NCBI GenBank assembly: GCA_910577325.1
Contig: CAJTMR010000003.1
Span: forward strand, 62,001 to 126,000
Direction: 5' to 3'
DNA: 64,000 bases
From: an uncultured Parabacteroides sp.
GTDB taxonomy: Bacteria > Bacteroidota > Bacteroidia > Bacteroidales > Tannerellaceae
Below, piece after piece: positions 8,162-17,176 of the stretch. Both the position numbers and the translations under genes were made by a program. Each line of letters starts with the position of its first letter. The first letter of the stretch is position 1. The notes under the pieces are model-generated. The model ran no database searches, was not told the DNA's origin, and saw only the letters and a list, made by a program, of their open reading frames with translations.

Positions 8162-11100
8162 ATGAAATCATTATTAATCTTGACTTCAGCACTGTTCTTA
8201 ACGACAAACGTGCTGGCCGAAAGCGATCCGTTATGGATGCGTTACCCGGCGATTTCTCCAAACGGTGAAACAATTGCCTTTACCTACAAAGGCGATATCT
8301 ACACTGTTCCGGCAAACGGTGGCAAGGCTACCCAGTTAACAACCCATCCGGCTCACGACACGCGCCCGGTCTGGTCGCCGGACGGCAGCAAGATCGTGTT
8401 CGCTTCCGACCGGAACGGCAATTTCGACATCTTCGTCATGGACAAGGAAGGAGGCAGCCCGAAACAACTGACCACCCACTCCGCAAACGAATACCCGGAA
8501 ACGTTCAGCGATGCAAAGCACATCCTCTATTCGGCCGCGATCCAGCAAGATGCCAAAGACAGCCAGTTCCCCTCCGGACAATTCCCGCAAATCTACCGGA
8601 TCGGGCTCGACGGCGGACGCCCCGAGCTCTATTCCTCCCTGGCTATGCAAAGCCTGTCGTTCGACAAGCAAGGCGGCAAACTGCTCTACCAGGACATCAA
8701 AGGATACGAAGATCCTTGGCGCAAACACCACCAGTCATCCATCGCGCGTGACATCTGGCTATGTACACTCGGAAAGGAACGTTCTTTCCAAAAGATCACC
8801 TCCTTCAAGGGAGAAGACCGCAACCCGGTATGGGCGGCAGACGGTTCTTCCTTCTATTACCTTAGCGAGGAAAAAGGAAGCTTCAACATATTCAAGAACG
8901 ACCTGACCGGCAAGAAAAGCCGGCAGATTACCCATCATACGACACACCCTGTCCGTTTCCTGACTTCCGACAACAGCGGCAACCTCTGTTACGGATACAA
9001 TGGCGAGATCTATACGGTCAAAGAAGGCGCACAGCCGAAGAAAGTAAATGTGCGAATCGTCTCGGACAAGGTGGAAAACGATCTTATCCACCAGCTCAGG
9101 ACAAGCGGGGCCACCGATATCGCAGTTTCCCCCAACGGGAAGGAAGTCGCCTTTATCGTGCGCGGCGACGTGTATGTGACTTCGGTCGATTACGAAACGA
9201 CCAAGCAGATCACCAACACGCCGCAACAGGAACGCAACCTTGATTTCAGCCCTGACGGACGTTCGTTGGTTTACTCCGCCGAACGGGGCGAGACCTGGGG
9301 AATTTACCAGTGCAGCCTCGCGCGCAAGGACGAAAACTATTTCACATACGCACAAGAATTGAAAGAAGAACCGCTGGTAGTCACCTCGCAGACCTCTTTC
9401 CAGCCGATGTATTCGCCGGACGGGAAGGAAGTCGCGTTCCTTGAAAACCGGACTACCTTGCGCGTGATCAACCTGAAGAGCAAACAGGTACGTACGGTTC
9501 TGGACGGCAAATACAATTATTCGTATGCCGACGGCGACCAGTATTACCAATGGTCTCCCGACAGCAAGTGGTTCCTCGCCAAATACATCGCGGTCGGCGG
9601 ATGGAACAACACGGACATCGTTTTGGTGAAAGCTGACGGCAGCGGCGAAATGACCAACCTGACCGAAAGCGGCTATTCCGACAACAATGCCAAATGGGTG
9701 CTGGATGGAAAGGCGATGATCTGGTCTTCCGACCGTGCCGGTTATCGCAGCCACGGCAGTTGGGGAGCACAAGACGACGTGTATATCATGTTCTTCGATG
9801 GTGAAGCTTACGACAAATTCCGCCTTTCCAAAGAAGAACAAGCCCTGCTGGACGAAGAAAAAGACAACAAAGACAAGGATAAAGACAAAGAAGGCAAGAA
9901 AGGCAAGAAAAAGGATGCCGACAAGAAAAAGGACGAAAAGGCCGACAAGGATGTCGAGCCTCTCAAATTCGACCTGGCAAACCGTAAAGACCGCATCATG
10001 CGCCTGACCGTCAACTCATCCTTCCTGGGCGACGCCGTCCTGACCCCGAAAGGCGACAAGCTGTATTACTGCGCCGCGTTCGAAAGCGGTTACGACCTGT
10101 GGGAACACAATTTCAAGGAAAATACGACCAAGCTGCTGATCAAAGGCATCGGCGGCGGCACGATGTTCCCCGACAAGAAGGGCGAGAACATCTTCCTCGT
10201 TTCAAGAGGCCAATTGAAGAAGATCGAGGTCAATGGCAGCAAAACGACACCGATCGCCTTCAACGCCGAATTTTCATATCGGCCGGCGAAGGAACGCGAA
10301 TATATCTTCCACCACACCTGGCGTCAGGTATTGGACAAGTTCTACGATCCGAAAATACACGGCATCGACTGGGCAGGATATGAAAAGGCATACGCAAAGT
10401 TCCTTCCCCACATCAACAACAACCACGATTTCGCAGAAATGCTCTCTGAAATGCTGGGCGAACTGAACGGTTCACATACCGGCGCACGTTACCGCTCCGC
10501 CTCCTCCTCCCCGTCAACCGCCACCTTGGGCGCATTCTATGACAACAGCTACACGGGCGACGGCTTGAAGATCCAAGAGATCATCGCCAAAGGTCCGCTG
10601 ACCAAAACGGGCTCCAAGATCAAAGCGGGTTGCATCATCGAAAAGATAAACGGCACGAGCATCAAGGGCGGAGAAGACTACTATCCGCTACTGAGCGGCA
10701 AGGCCGGCAAGAAAGTCCTGCTCTCCGTCTACGACCCGGCTACCAAAGAGCGATTCGAAGAGCAGGTCAAGCCGATCAGCTACGGCACTCAGTCCGACTT
10801 GCTTTACAAGCGTTGGGTGGAACAGAAGCGCCAGATGGTCGACAAGTTGTCAAACGGAAAGATCGGGTATGTGCATGTCAGAGGCATGAACAGCGAAAGT
10901 TTCCGCGATACTTATTCCGAGTTGTTGGGCCGTTGCCGCGAAAAGGCAGCTGTGATCGTCGATACGCGTCATAACGGCGGCGGCTGGCTCCACGAGGACC
11001 TGGCCATCCTGTTGAGCGGCGAAGTCTTCGCGAAATTCACTCCGCGCGGTCAATACATCGGCAACGACCCGTTCAACCGCTGGACCAAACCGTCATGCGT

Positions 11101-11416
11101 CCTGATGTGTGAAGACAACTATTCGAACGCCCACGGTTTCCCTTGGACCTACAAGACGCTGAAACTCGGCAAACTGATCGGTGCTCCCGTCCCCGGAACC
11201 ATGACTGCCGTGTGGTGGGAAAACCAAATCGACCCGTCGATCGTCTTCGGCATCCCGCAGGTCGGCATGCAGGATATGCAAGGACGCTATCTGGAAAACC
11301 TGCAACTCGAACCGGACATCGAAGTCTACAACTCTCCCGAATCACAACTGAAAGGCGAAGACCATCAACTGGAAGAGGCGGTGAAAGAGATGCTGAAAGA
11401 GGTAAGCAGTAAATGA
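8162..11416 (+). CDS. Tricorn-type S41 family peptidase with propeller and PDZ domains
   Basis: A 1084-residue secreted peptidase. The order is: signal peptide (ends near 'NVLA'), two PD40 propellers (about 25-330 and 330-560, e.g. 'WSPDGSKIVFASDRNGNFDIFV'), a Lys/Asp-rich low-complexity insert (about 560-600), more propeller, a tricorn C1-like helical region with 'NGSHTGARY' (catalytic His region by analogy), a PDZ domain (about 775-860) and an S41 core ('VIVDTRHNGGGW', then 'NYSNAHGF' where Ser near 988 is the probable nucleophile). It should degrade oligopeptides in the periplasm. It shares the N-terminal architecture of the truncated gene at 1-507; the two flank the SusCD/FecR locus. Which residues are catalytic is inferred from family alignment by eye. 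Confidence 0.9.
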   Translation: MKSLLILTSALFLTTNVLAESDPLWMRYPAISPNGETIAFTYKGDIYTVPANGGKATQLTTHPAHDTRPVWSPDGSKIVFASDRNGNFDIFVMDKEGGSPKQLTTHSANEYPETFSDAKHILYSAAIQQDAKDSQFPSGQFPQIYRIGLDGGRPELYSSLAMQSLSFDKQGGKLLYQDIKGYEDPWRKHHQSSIARDIWLCTLGKERSFQKITSFKGEDRNPVWAADGSSFYYLSEEKGSFNIFKNDLTGKKSRQITHHTTHPVRFLTSDNSGNLCYGYNGEIYTVKEGAQPKKVNVRIVSDKVENDLIHQLRTSGATDIAVSPNGKEVAFIVRGDVYVTSVDYETTKQITNTPQQERNLDFSPDGRSLVYSAERGETWGIYQCSLARKDENYFTYAQELKEEPLVVTSQTSFQPMYSPDGKEVAFLENRTTLRVINLKSKQVRTVLDGKYNYSYADGDQYYQWSPDSKWFLAKYIAVGGWNNTDIVLVKADGSGEMTNLTESGYSDNNAKWVLDGKAMIWSSDRAGYRSHGSWGAQDDVYIMFFDGEAYDKFRLSKEEQALLDEEKDNKDKDKDKEGKKGKKKDADKKKDEKADKDVEPLKFDLANRKDRIMRLTVNSSFLGDAVLTPKGDKLYYCAAFESGYDLWEHNFKENTTKLLIKGIGGGTMFPDKKGENIFLVSRGQLKKIEVNGSKTTPIAFNAEFSYRPAKEREYIFHHTWRQVLDKFYDPKIHGIDWAGYEKAYAKFLPHINNNHDFAEMLSEMLGELNGSHTGARYRSASSSPSTATLGAFYDNSYTGDGLKIQEIIAKGPLTKTGSKIKAGCIIEKINGTSIKGGEDYYPLLSGKAGKKVLLSVYDPATKERFEEQVKPISYGTQSDLLYKRWVEQKRQMVDKLSNGKIGYVHVRGMNSESFRDTYSELLGRCREKAAVIVDTRHNGGGWLHEDLAILLSGEVFAKFTPRGQYIGNDPFNRWTKPSCVLMCEDNYSNAHGFPWTYKTLKLGKLIGAPVPGTMTAVWWENQIDPSIVFGIPQVGMQDMQGRYLENLQLEPDIEVYNSPESQLKGEDHQLEEAVKEMLKEVSSK

Positions 11417-11471
11417 ATAGGAAGAAGCAGATGTGCCCAATAGCCATCTGTTTCCTTCATTGAAAGGAGTT

Positions 11472-11541
11472 GAGGGGGTATGTAAGATACGGATTTGAAT
11501 TATCAATGCAATCCGTATTTCACATACCCTCTTTTCCTTTT
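11472..11541 (+). terminator. Long hairpin terminator after the S41 gene
   Basis: An imperfect 22-24 base inverted repeat (11472-11495 with 11510-11531, containing ATACGGATT/AATCCGTAT and GAGGG..TATGT/ACATACCCTC) is followed by CTTTTCCTTTTCTT. It sits between convergent genes and may serve both. Confidence 0.65.
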
Positions 11542-11588
11542 CTTATGCTCTTCTTATCCGGAATCTTCATCTTTCCGTGCAAACGGTA

Positions 11589-12215
11589 TCAAAACGAGCA
11601 GAAGAACGACACAAGGAAGGGAACCGTAAAATCTACGATAATCCCATGAAAAATTGAAATGAAAACAAGGTCTTTTCCCGAATAGCGGGTGATGATCGGC
11701 AGGGTCGTATCCATAGTCGTGGCTCCTCCGACACAGATGGGAGACAGCCGGCCGAAGTATTTGACAAAAAGAGGCGCACCAAGAAGCGCCATAATCTCGC
11801 GCATGATATTTGCCATCAAGGCGATCGTCCCCAATTCGGTGGCGAACCGGATTCCCAAAGAAGGCTCCTTCAACTGCGTGATCAGGATAGACGAAAGGGA
11901 ATAATAGGCAAAGCCGCTTCCTACCGCCAAACAGTCAAAGACACTCCACCGTGTAAGCAAGAGGCTGGCCAAAGCCGAAAAGACCAACGTTCCGGCAATT
12001 GTGGCAAAAGGGACCAAAAGCAATTTCGGACGAATACTGCCGAGGATCTCCTTTAGTTTCTTGTCGCTGCCTATACTAAGCCCGACCTGAAACATAAGCA
12101 GATACAGGACATATACCGTAATGTCGTTTTCGGTGACGGCATCAGGCAACCAACCGCTCCATCCCAACAGGCAACCGAGCGCAAAGAATCCAACAACGAT
12201 CAAGCTTCCTTTCAT
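11589..12215 (-). CDS. LysO-family lysine exporter, C-terminal half as a separate gene
   Basis: A 208-residue membrane protein with about six hydrophobic segments ('GSLIVVGFFALGCLLGWSG', 'LLLVPFATIAGTLVFSALAS', 'ALMANIMREIMALLGAP'). The motifs 'LMFQVGLSIGSDK', 'GSGFAYYSLSSI' and 'GGATTMDTTLPIITRYSG' belong to the C-terminal domain of LysO (YbjE), a lysine exporter that is one ~300-residue chain in Escherichia coli. Here it starts inside the stop of the upstream N-terminal gene (ATGA overlap), which implies translational coupling and assembly of two polypeptides. Lysine as substrate is inferred from the family. Confidence 0.85.
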   Translation of the reverse strand: MKGSLIVVGFFALGCLLGWSGWLPDAVTENDITVYVLYLLMFQVGLSIGSDKKLKEILGSIRPKLLLVPFATIAGTLVFSALASLLLTRWSVFDCLAVGSGFAYYSLSSILITQLKEPSLGIRFATELGTIALMANIMREIMALLGAPLFVKYFGRLSPICVGGATTMDTTLPIITRYSGKDLVFISIFHGIIVDFTVPFLVSFFCSF

Positions 12216-12508
12216 CTGCGGCTCCTTTCTTTGAAAAACAGGTGATAGACTCCCCAGCCGGCCAGCATGCTCCCCACCGTGCCTGCCAAGGCAAGCAGGA
12301 AAGCCTGACCGCCCAACGTGGCAAGGTTATCGACAATTTCCTTATTCGCGCCAACAGATATTCCCAAAAGGAAAAGAAGCAAAAGGATCGTGTAAGAAAT
12401 CGGCTTACCGATCTTTTGCAAAAGTTCGACTTCGCGCAAAAGATAGCCGGCGGCAATACCCGCGAACATAATACCAATAACAATGAACATGGACATATCC
12501 GTCTCCAT
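12212..12508 (-). CDS. LysO-family exporter, N-terminal half (DUF340-like)
   Basis: A protein of about 98 residues with three hydrophobic segments ('MFIVIGIMFAGIAAGYLL', 'ISYTILLLLFLLGISVG', 'AFLLALAGTVGSMLAGWGVY'), corresponding to the N-terminal DUF340-like part of LysO. Possible ATG starts are 12508, 12496 and 12490; the last gives the tightest match to a membrane N-terminus, while 12508 is simply the longest ATG frame. It overlaps the C-terminal half by four bases. A TATCTTTG box at 12543-12550 is a good promoter. Confidence 0.82.
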   Translation of the reverse strand: METDMSMFIVIGIMFAGIAAGYLLREVELLQKIGKPISYTILLLLFLLGISVGANKEIVDNLATLGGQAFLLALAGTVGSMLAGWGVYHLFFKERSRR

Positions 12509-12542
12509 AAAACAAAACAGGATCAAATTAGACTTAGTGCTT

Positions 12543-12550
12543 CAAAGATA
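12543..12550 (-). promoter_or_regulatory. Bacteroidales -7 box for the split lysO genes
   Basis: TATCTTTG on the minus strand, a full TAnnTTTG match, about 35 bases before the ATG at 12508. Confidence 0.6.
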
Positions 12551-12689
12551 GGTATTATCAACCAAACACAGACAATTAGGATGCAAACTTTTACAATTCC
12601 ACGTCTTATCGGCCTAATCCTTCAATAGAAGAAATAGCAGAAACAATTTAAAAATGAATCCGAAATAACAGATTATCTCCTCAAAATCG

Positions 12690-12697
12690 TATATTTG
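12690..12697 (+). promoter_or_regulatory. Bacteroidales -7 box for the secreted protease
   Basis: TATATTTG, a full TAnnTTTG match, directly before the ATG at 12706; it implies a nearly leaderless message or an alternative use of the next ATG. Confidence 0.5.
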
Positions 12698-12705
12698 CCG
12701 CCATC

Positions 12706-14358
12706 ATGGCAAAATTTCTTATCACATATTTCGGATTATGCCTGTTCCTTAGTGTTTCTGTCAAGGCACAAATCAGCCACGGAGGACGTCCGTTGCCTCT
12801 CATGGCCACCAAAAGCCTGACAGAGGAAATGTTTGTCACGATGCCCCCGTTCGACCTGGAGGAACAACTCCGGCTCGACTCCCTCGAAGCGACCGACCTA
12901 CGGAGCGCGTTTCGTTTTGCCTATAAATTCATGACGGACCATACGCCGGAGAACTCCGGAATACGCTTCACCCTGCCTGACGGGACAAAGGTCTGGCGGC
13001 TCGGAATACGTTCCGAAGGGGCGCTCTCCCTCAATATACTGTTCAGCAAATACCATCTGCCCGAAGGGGCATGCGTATTCCTGTACAATAACGATCAATC
13101 GGAAATATTAGGCGCGTTCAACCATCTGAACAATTCGGGGCGCGGCATTCTGCCCGTCGCCCCGCTCCCGGGAGACGAACTGATCATCGAATACCAGGAA
13201 CCGGCGGAAGCCGCTTTCCCCGGCAAACTCGCGGTCGGCGAGGTAAACCACGGCTACCGGGACTTCAGGGTCTCGGAACCGCAACCCGACTTCACGGCTT
13301 TCAAGTGTATGCCGACCGTAGCCTGTTTCCAAGATACGACAACACGCTACAACGACATCGAACGAAGTGTCGTCCTCCTAATCATTGACGGGCAAATCGG
13401 CTGTACCGGTACACTTATCAACAACACGGCAAACGACGGAAGGCCTTACCTCCTTACGGCCTCTCACTGTCTGAACAACCAGTTCCAGATCAAGAATCCG
13501 GACTATGAAGAAGTGGCCGGCAAGATCATTTGTTATTTCAATTACAACAGCCCCCAATGCAGCCCGGTAGAACCCGGACGCACGGATCAGACGCTTGCTT
13601 GCGCCCATTTCCGGGCCGTGAACGAAAGAACCGACATGGCTTTGCTGGAACTGACCGATACCCCGCCCACCAACTACCGGGCCTATTATGCCGGCTGGAA
13701 CGCGCAGGATGCAGGGCAACCTCCTTATTCCTGCATTCACCACCCAAGCGGGTCGCTAAAACGGATCAGTGCCGCCGAGGGACATGTAGAGCTTCAGACA
13801 TACAAGATCGCGGCTACGGAGTTTGACGAAACCGCCCACTGGAAAGTAGCCCGCTGGGCAACAGGCTGTACGTTCGCCGGCTCGTCCGGCGCTCCCCTTT
13901 TAGACAGCGACAACCGGGTTATCGGAGGTCTGACAGGCGGTGCTTCCAACTGTCGCAATCCGGTCGAAGACTTCTTTTTCTCCATACAAAAAAGCTGGTC
14001 CATGCCGCAGGATAGCAGCAAACAGCTCAAATACTGGCTCGATCCTGTCGGAGTGACCGTTCCCGTCTGTACCGGGATGGACCCGAACGGAGGAGGTGAA
14101 ACGGCCACTGAACGCATAGAAGCGGCAACAGATGTCAGGCTGTCGGTCGACAAATACCGGCATACGATCCGCATCGACTTTGCTGTTCCGGCCAGCCGGA
14201 CTTCGCTCACCGTAGTATCACTTACGGGAATGCCCGTGCGCAACTATTCCATCGTCGGGCAGCAGGCGACCTTGCCGGTCGGCCCAATCCCGGCCGGGAT
14301 ATATATCGTAAAGATTGTCTATAACAACAAACTTTATACTCAAAAAATCCTGTTTTGA
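12706..14358 (+). CDS. Secreted trypsin-like serine protease with type IX sorting tail
   Basis: A 550-residue protein. A signal peptide (ends near 'VKAQ') is followed by a propeptide-like region (about 20-210), then a trypsin-fold domain. The triad is visible: His in 'LLTASHCLNN' (about 253), Asp in 'RTDMALLEL' (about 308), Ser in 'GSSGAPLLD' (about 397). The Cys-rich spacing and overall layout resemble bacterial lysyl-endopeptidase-like proteases. The last ~75 residues ('SLTVVSLTGMPVRNYSIVG', 'LPVGPIPAGIYIVKI', ending 'YTQKILF') match a type A C-terminal sorting domain of the type IX secretion system, so the enzyme is probably exported to the surface or medium. It appears monocistronic. Confidence 0.88.
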   Translation: MAKFLITYFGLCLFLSVSVKAQISHGGRPLPLMATKSLTEEMFVTMPPFDLEEQLRLDSLEATDLRSAFRFAYKFMTDHTPENSGIRFTLPDGTKVWRLGIRSEGALSLNILFSKYHLPEGACVFLYNNDQSEILGAFNHLNNSGRGILPVAPLPGDELIIEYQEPAEAAFPGKLAVGEVNHGYRDFRVSEPQPDFTAFKCMPTVACFQDTTTRYNDIERSVVLLIIDGQIGCTGTLINNTANDGRPYLLTASHCLNNQFQIKNPDYEEVAGKIICYFNYNSPQCSPVEPGRTDQTLACAHFRAVNERTDMALLELTDTPPTNYRAYYAGWNAQDAGQPPYSCIHHPSGSLKRISAAEGHVELQTYKIAATEFDETAHWKVARWATGCTFAGSSGAPLLDSDNRVIGGLTGGASNCRNPVEDFFFSIQKSWSMPQDSSKQLKYWLDPVGVTVPVCTGMDPNGGGETATERIEAATDVRLSVDKYRHTIRIDFAVPASRTSLTVVSLTGMPVRNYSIVGQQATLPVGPIPAGIYIVKIVYNNKLYTQKILF

Positions 14359-14520
14359 TTAAAATTTGACAATAAGGGCAGACGACATCCGGAATGGTTC
14401 ACCGTATTCACCTCCTATCTGTTTTAGCACCAGACAGGAAAAATGGATACAAGATTCATTAATAAGTATTAATTGGAAAGATTTTATATCTTGTTTGCTC
14501 TTCATAACAAAAAAATGCTT

Positions 14521-14528
14521 TAGTTTTG
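14521..14528 (+). promoter_or_regulatory. Bacteroidales -7 box for the TPR lipoprotein
   Basis: TAGTTTTG, a TAnnTTTG match, 71 bases before the ATG at 14600, leaving a leader of about 65 bases. The region 14359-14520 shows no gene. Confidence 0.55.
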
Positions 14529-14599
14529 CACTTTGATGGCTAAGGGATATTTGAAAGTGAATATATAAACATAGTAACATTTTAAACTTACATCAAATT

Positions 14600-16291
14600 A
14601 TGAACAAAAAGTATTTAATGCCTTTCCTCGTATTGGCTGCAATTCTGACTTTTTCTTCTTGTTCAAACAAGTTGAAACCGTTAGCTGAAGAGTACATCAA
14701 AGCCGAACCGCAGCCGCTTGAGGCCATCGGAGGCAAAGTTCCTGTGACTATTAATGCCACATTCCCTGCAAAATGGTTCAACAAAAAAGCAGTCGTAACC
14801 GTAACTCCGGTCCTTCGTTATGCCGGTGGTGAAGCATGGGGAACTTCCTACACTTACCAGGGTGAAAAAGTAAAGGGTAACAACCAGGTTATCCCGCAGA
14901 AAGAAGGTGCTAACGTAACCATGAAATCCGCTTTCACTTACAAGCCGGAAATGAAGAAATCGGAATTGTATCTGACTTTCGACGCAAAGATCAAGAACAA
15001 GACTGTTAAATTGCCGGATGTAAAAATCGGCGAAGGTGTGATCGCTACATCCGAATTGGCCGACGCTGCCACTGCCAACGCAGCTATCGCAGCAGACAAA
15101 TTCCAGCGTATCATCAAAGAAGCTCACGACGCAAACATCATGTTCCTTATCCAGCAGGCTAACCTGCGTGCCAAAGAGTTGAACTCTGACGCAATCAAAG
15201 AATGGAAAGAACTTGTCAAGAACGCCGACGAAGCTCCTAACCAGAACGTAGCAATCGAAATCTCCGCTTACGCTTCTCCTGACGGTGGTGTCAAGTTGAA
15301 CACCGGCTTGGCTGAAAGACGTGAAGGCAATACAAGCAAATACCTGGCTAAAGAATTGAAGAAAATGAAGGTTGACGCTCCGGTTGACGCTCGTTACACA
15401 GCTCAGGACTGGGAAGGCTTCAAAGAATTGGTACAGGCTTCCAACTTGCAGGATAAAGACCTCGTGCTGAGAGTTATCTCCATGTATCAGGATCCTGAAA
15501 CAAGAGAAAAAGAAATCAAGAACATCTCTGCTGTTTACTCTGACTTGGCTGAAACGATCCTGCCGCAACTTCGTCGCTCTCGCTTGACTGCCAACATCGA
15601 AATCATCGGTAAATCTGATGACGAAATCAGCGCATTGGTTAAGAGCAATCCTTCTGAACTGAACATCGAAGAAATCCTGTACGCTGCCACTCTGACTAAC
15701 AACGACGCAGAAAAGATGGCTATCTATACAAAGGCTTCCGAACTGTATCCTAACTGCTACCGTACTTGGAACAACATCGGTATGATGGCATTCCGTGCCG
15801 GTGACCTGGCCAAGGCAGAACAGATGTTTAACAAGTCAAACTCTGTAAAAGCTAATCCGTCTGCAAACATGAACTTAGGTTTGATCGCTTTGACAAAGGG
15901 TGACCAGGCTAAGGCTCAGCAGTTGTTCGGTAGCGCAGCAGGCGTTGCTGAATTAGGCGAAGCTCTGGGTGTTCTGTACCTGGAACAGGGCGAATGGGCT
16001 AAGGCTGCCAACTCTTTCGGTTCAGTTAAATCAAACAACGCCGCTTTGGCTCAGATCCTGACTAAGGATTACAGCAAAGCTTCTCAGACTTTGAACGCAG
16101 TTGCTAAACCTGACGCTACAACTTCTTATCTGAAAGCTATCGTTGCTGCACGTACTAACGACGCTAACGCAGTTATCAGCAACCTGAAAGCTGCTATCGC
16201 CGCTGACAAGGCTATGGCTAAAGAAGCTGCTATCGACCTGGAATTTGCCAAATATGCAACTAACAGCGATTTTGCTGCTTTGGTTAAGTAA
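14600..16291 (+). CDS. Envelope lipoprotein with OmpA-like and TPR regions
   Basis: A 563-residue lipoprotein (lipobox 'LTFSSC', Cys about 21). The N-terminal ~200 residues are beta-rich and unassigned. A middle region resembles an OmpA/MotB-like domain ('ISAYASPDGGVKLNTGLAERR', then 'LPQLRRSRLTANIEI', about 225-345), as in Bacteroidetes proteins where OmpA-like modules follow an unrelated N-terminus. TPR-like repeats occupy about 370-530 ('CYRTWNNIGMMAFRAGDLAKAEQMF', 'PSANMNLGLIALTKGDQAKAQQLF'). The coding strand uses a narrow codon set (GCT, AAG/AAA, CTG, CGT), typical of abundant proteins. A strong terminator follows. Role in anchoring the outer membrane to peptidoglycan is inference. Confidence 0.75.
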   Translation: MNKKYLMPFLVLAAILTFSSCSNKLKPLAEEYIKAEPQPLEAIGGKVPVTINATFPAKWFNKKAVVTVTPVLRYAGGEAWGTSYTYQGEKVKGNNQVIPQKEGANVTMKSAFTYKPEMKKSELYLTFDAKIKNKTVKLPDVKIGEGVIATSELADAATANAAIAADKFQRIIKEAHDANIMFLIQQANLRAKELNSDAIKEWKELVKNADEAPNQNVAIEISAYASPDGGVKLNTGLAERREGNTSKYLAKELKKMKVDAPVDARYTAQDWEGFKELVQASNLQDKDLVLRVISMYQDPETREKEIKNISAVYSDLAETILPQLRRSRLTANIEIIGKSDDEISALVKSNPSELNIEEILYAATLTNNDAEKMAIYTKASELYPNCYRTWNNIGMMAFRAGDLAKAEQMFNKSNSVKANPSANMNLGLIALTKGDQAKAQQLFGSAAGVAELGEALGVLYLEQGEWAKAANSFGSVKSNNAALAQILTKDYSKASQTLNAVAKPDATTSYLKAIVAARTNDANAVISNLKAAIAADKAMAKEAAIDLEFAKYATNSDFAALVK

Positions 16292-16316
16292 TAACAAACT
16301 TATTCCATATATCCGA

Positions 16317-16351
16317 AAAGCCGTCTCTATAAAAAGAGACGGCTTTTTTTG
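16317..16351 (+). terminator. Rho-independent terminator
   Basis: AGCCGTCTCT (about 16319-16328) pairs with AGAGACGGCT (about 16335-16344), followed by a run of T. It ends the lipoprotein transcript and shows that the next gene has its own promoter. Confidence 0.9.
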
Positions 16352-16370
16352 TTATATCCGAAACAATACG

Positions 16371-16378
16371 TACCTTTC
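16371..16378 (+). promoter_or_regulatory. Possible -7 box for the unknown secreted protein
   Basis: TACCTTTC, one base off TAnnTTTG, 25 bases before the ATG at 16403. It supports this start rather than an earlier one at 16349, which would fall in the terminator. Confidence 0.4.
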
Positions 16379-16402
16379 GTAAGAATTAAAACGTCGGATA
16401 TC

Positions 16403-17059
16403 ATGAAAAAACTTATTTATATCTTGCTCATCTCCCTAACTGCCACGATTTCCGGGTTATCCGCCCAGGAAGGGAAATCAGAATACCTTTTTAACGGTTT
16501 CCAACAAGGCCTGATCTATTACAAGGACGGCAGAGTGTTCAGCGTAAAAGTCAACTACAATTTAGCAAGGAATGCCTTTATGTTTATTGATGAAAACGAT
16601 AACAACAACATCAAGCTCTTTGCCGAGCCGGACATGGTAAGGACACTGAAAATCGGTAATCGCATTTTCCAATTGGCTCCGAGAGGCCTGGCACAGGAAC
16701 ATCTGGGTCAGGAACCTTATCTGTCCGTTACCTTCAGGGGACGATCCCGCCCACAGGGGAAACAGGTCGGATACGGAGGACGCTCGGAAACTGCTTCCGT
16801 CGACTCGTACTCGAGTATCCAGTCCAGCGGACATTCCTATAAACTCGAAACGGAGAAGATCATCATTGCCGATGTTGAAAAAAGATACACGATGAAAAAG
16901 AACGGGAAAGAGAAGACCTTCCAAACTCCCAAACAGTTTCTGAAACTACATCCTAAAGAACAGCAGGAGATGATAAAGGCGTATATAAAAAGTAATAAGA
17001 TCAACTTTGACGAACCTCAGCAGGTTCTCCAACTGGTCAAATATGCAGAAACATTGTAG
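16403..17059 (+). CDS. Secreted protein of unknown function
   Basis: A 218-residue protein with a signal peptide (MKKLIYILLISLTATISG.., cleavage near 'LSAQ'). The rest has no family that I recognise. Visible features are a beta-rich N-terminal half ('GLIYYKDGRVFSVKVNYNL'), a Ser/Gly/Arg-rich middle ('GGRSETASVDSYSSIQSSG') and a Lys-rich helical C-terminus. It sits between an independent terminator upstream and a separate promoter downstream, so no operon partner suggests a role. Confidence 0.7.
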   Translation: MKKLIYILLISLTATISGLSAQEGKSEYLFNGFQQGLIYYKDGRVFSVKVNYNLARNAFMFIDENDNNNIKLFAEPDMVRTLKIGNRIFQLAPRGLAQEHLGQEPYLSVTFRGRSRPQGKQVGYGGRSETASVDSYSSIQSSGHSYKLETEKIIIADVEKRYTMKKNGKEKTFQTPKQFLKLHPKEQQEMIKAYIKSNKINFDEPQQVLQLVKYAETL

Positions 17060-17103
17060 ATTGCCGCCATTTAGCCAAATATCTAAATAAATCCGACAAA
17101 AAA

Positions 17104-17111
17104 TACATTTG
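17104..17111 (+). promoter_or_regulatory. Bacteroidales -7 box for the TIM-barrel lipoprotein
   Basis: TACATTTG, a full TAnnTTTG match, 66 bases before the ATG at 17177. Confidence 0.55.
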
Positions 17112-17176
17112 CATATTTGCGACTTTACTTACTTTTGGACATCCCAAAAAATAAGTAAAACACACAACAACGCACC

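Noticed and set aside
8759..9841. 360-codon frame on the minus strand inside the tricorn-type gene
   Set aside because: Antisense shadow of a gene with clear propeller and S41 motifs; no known family.
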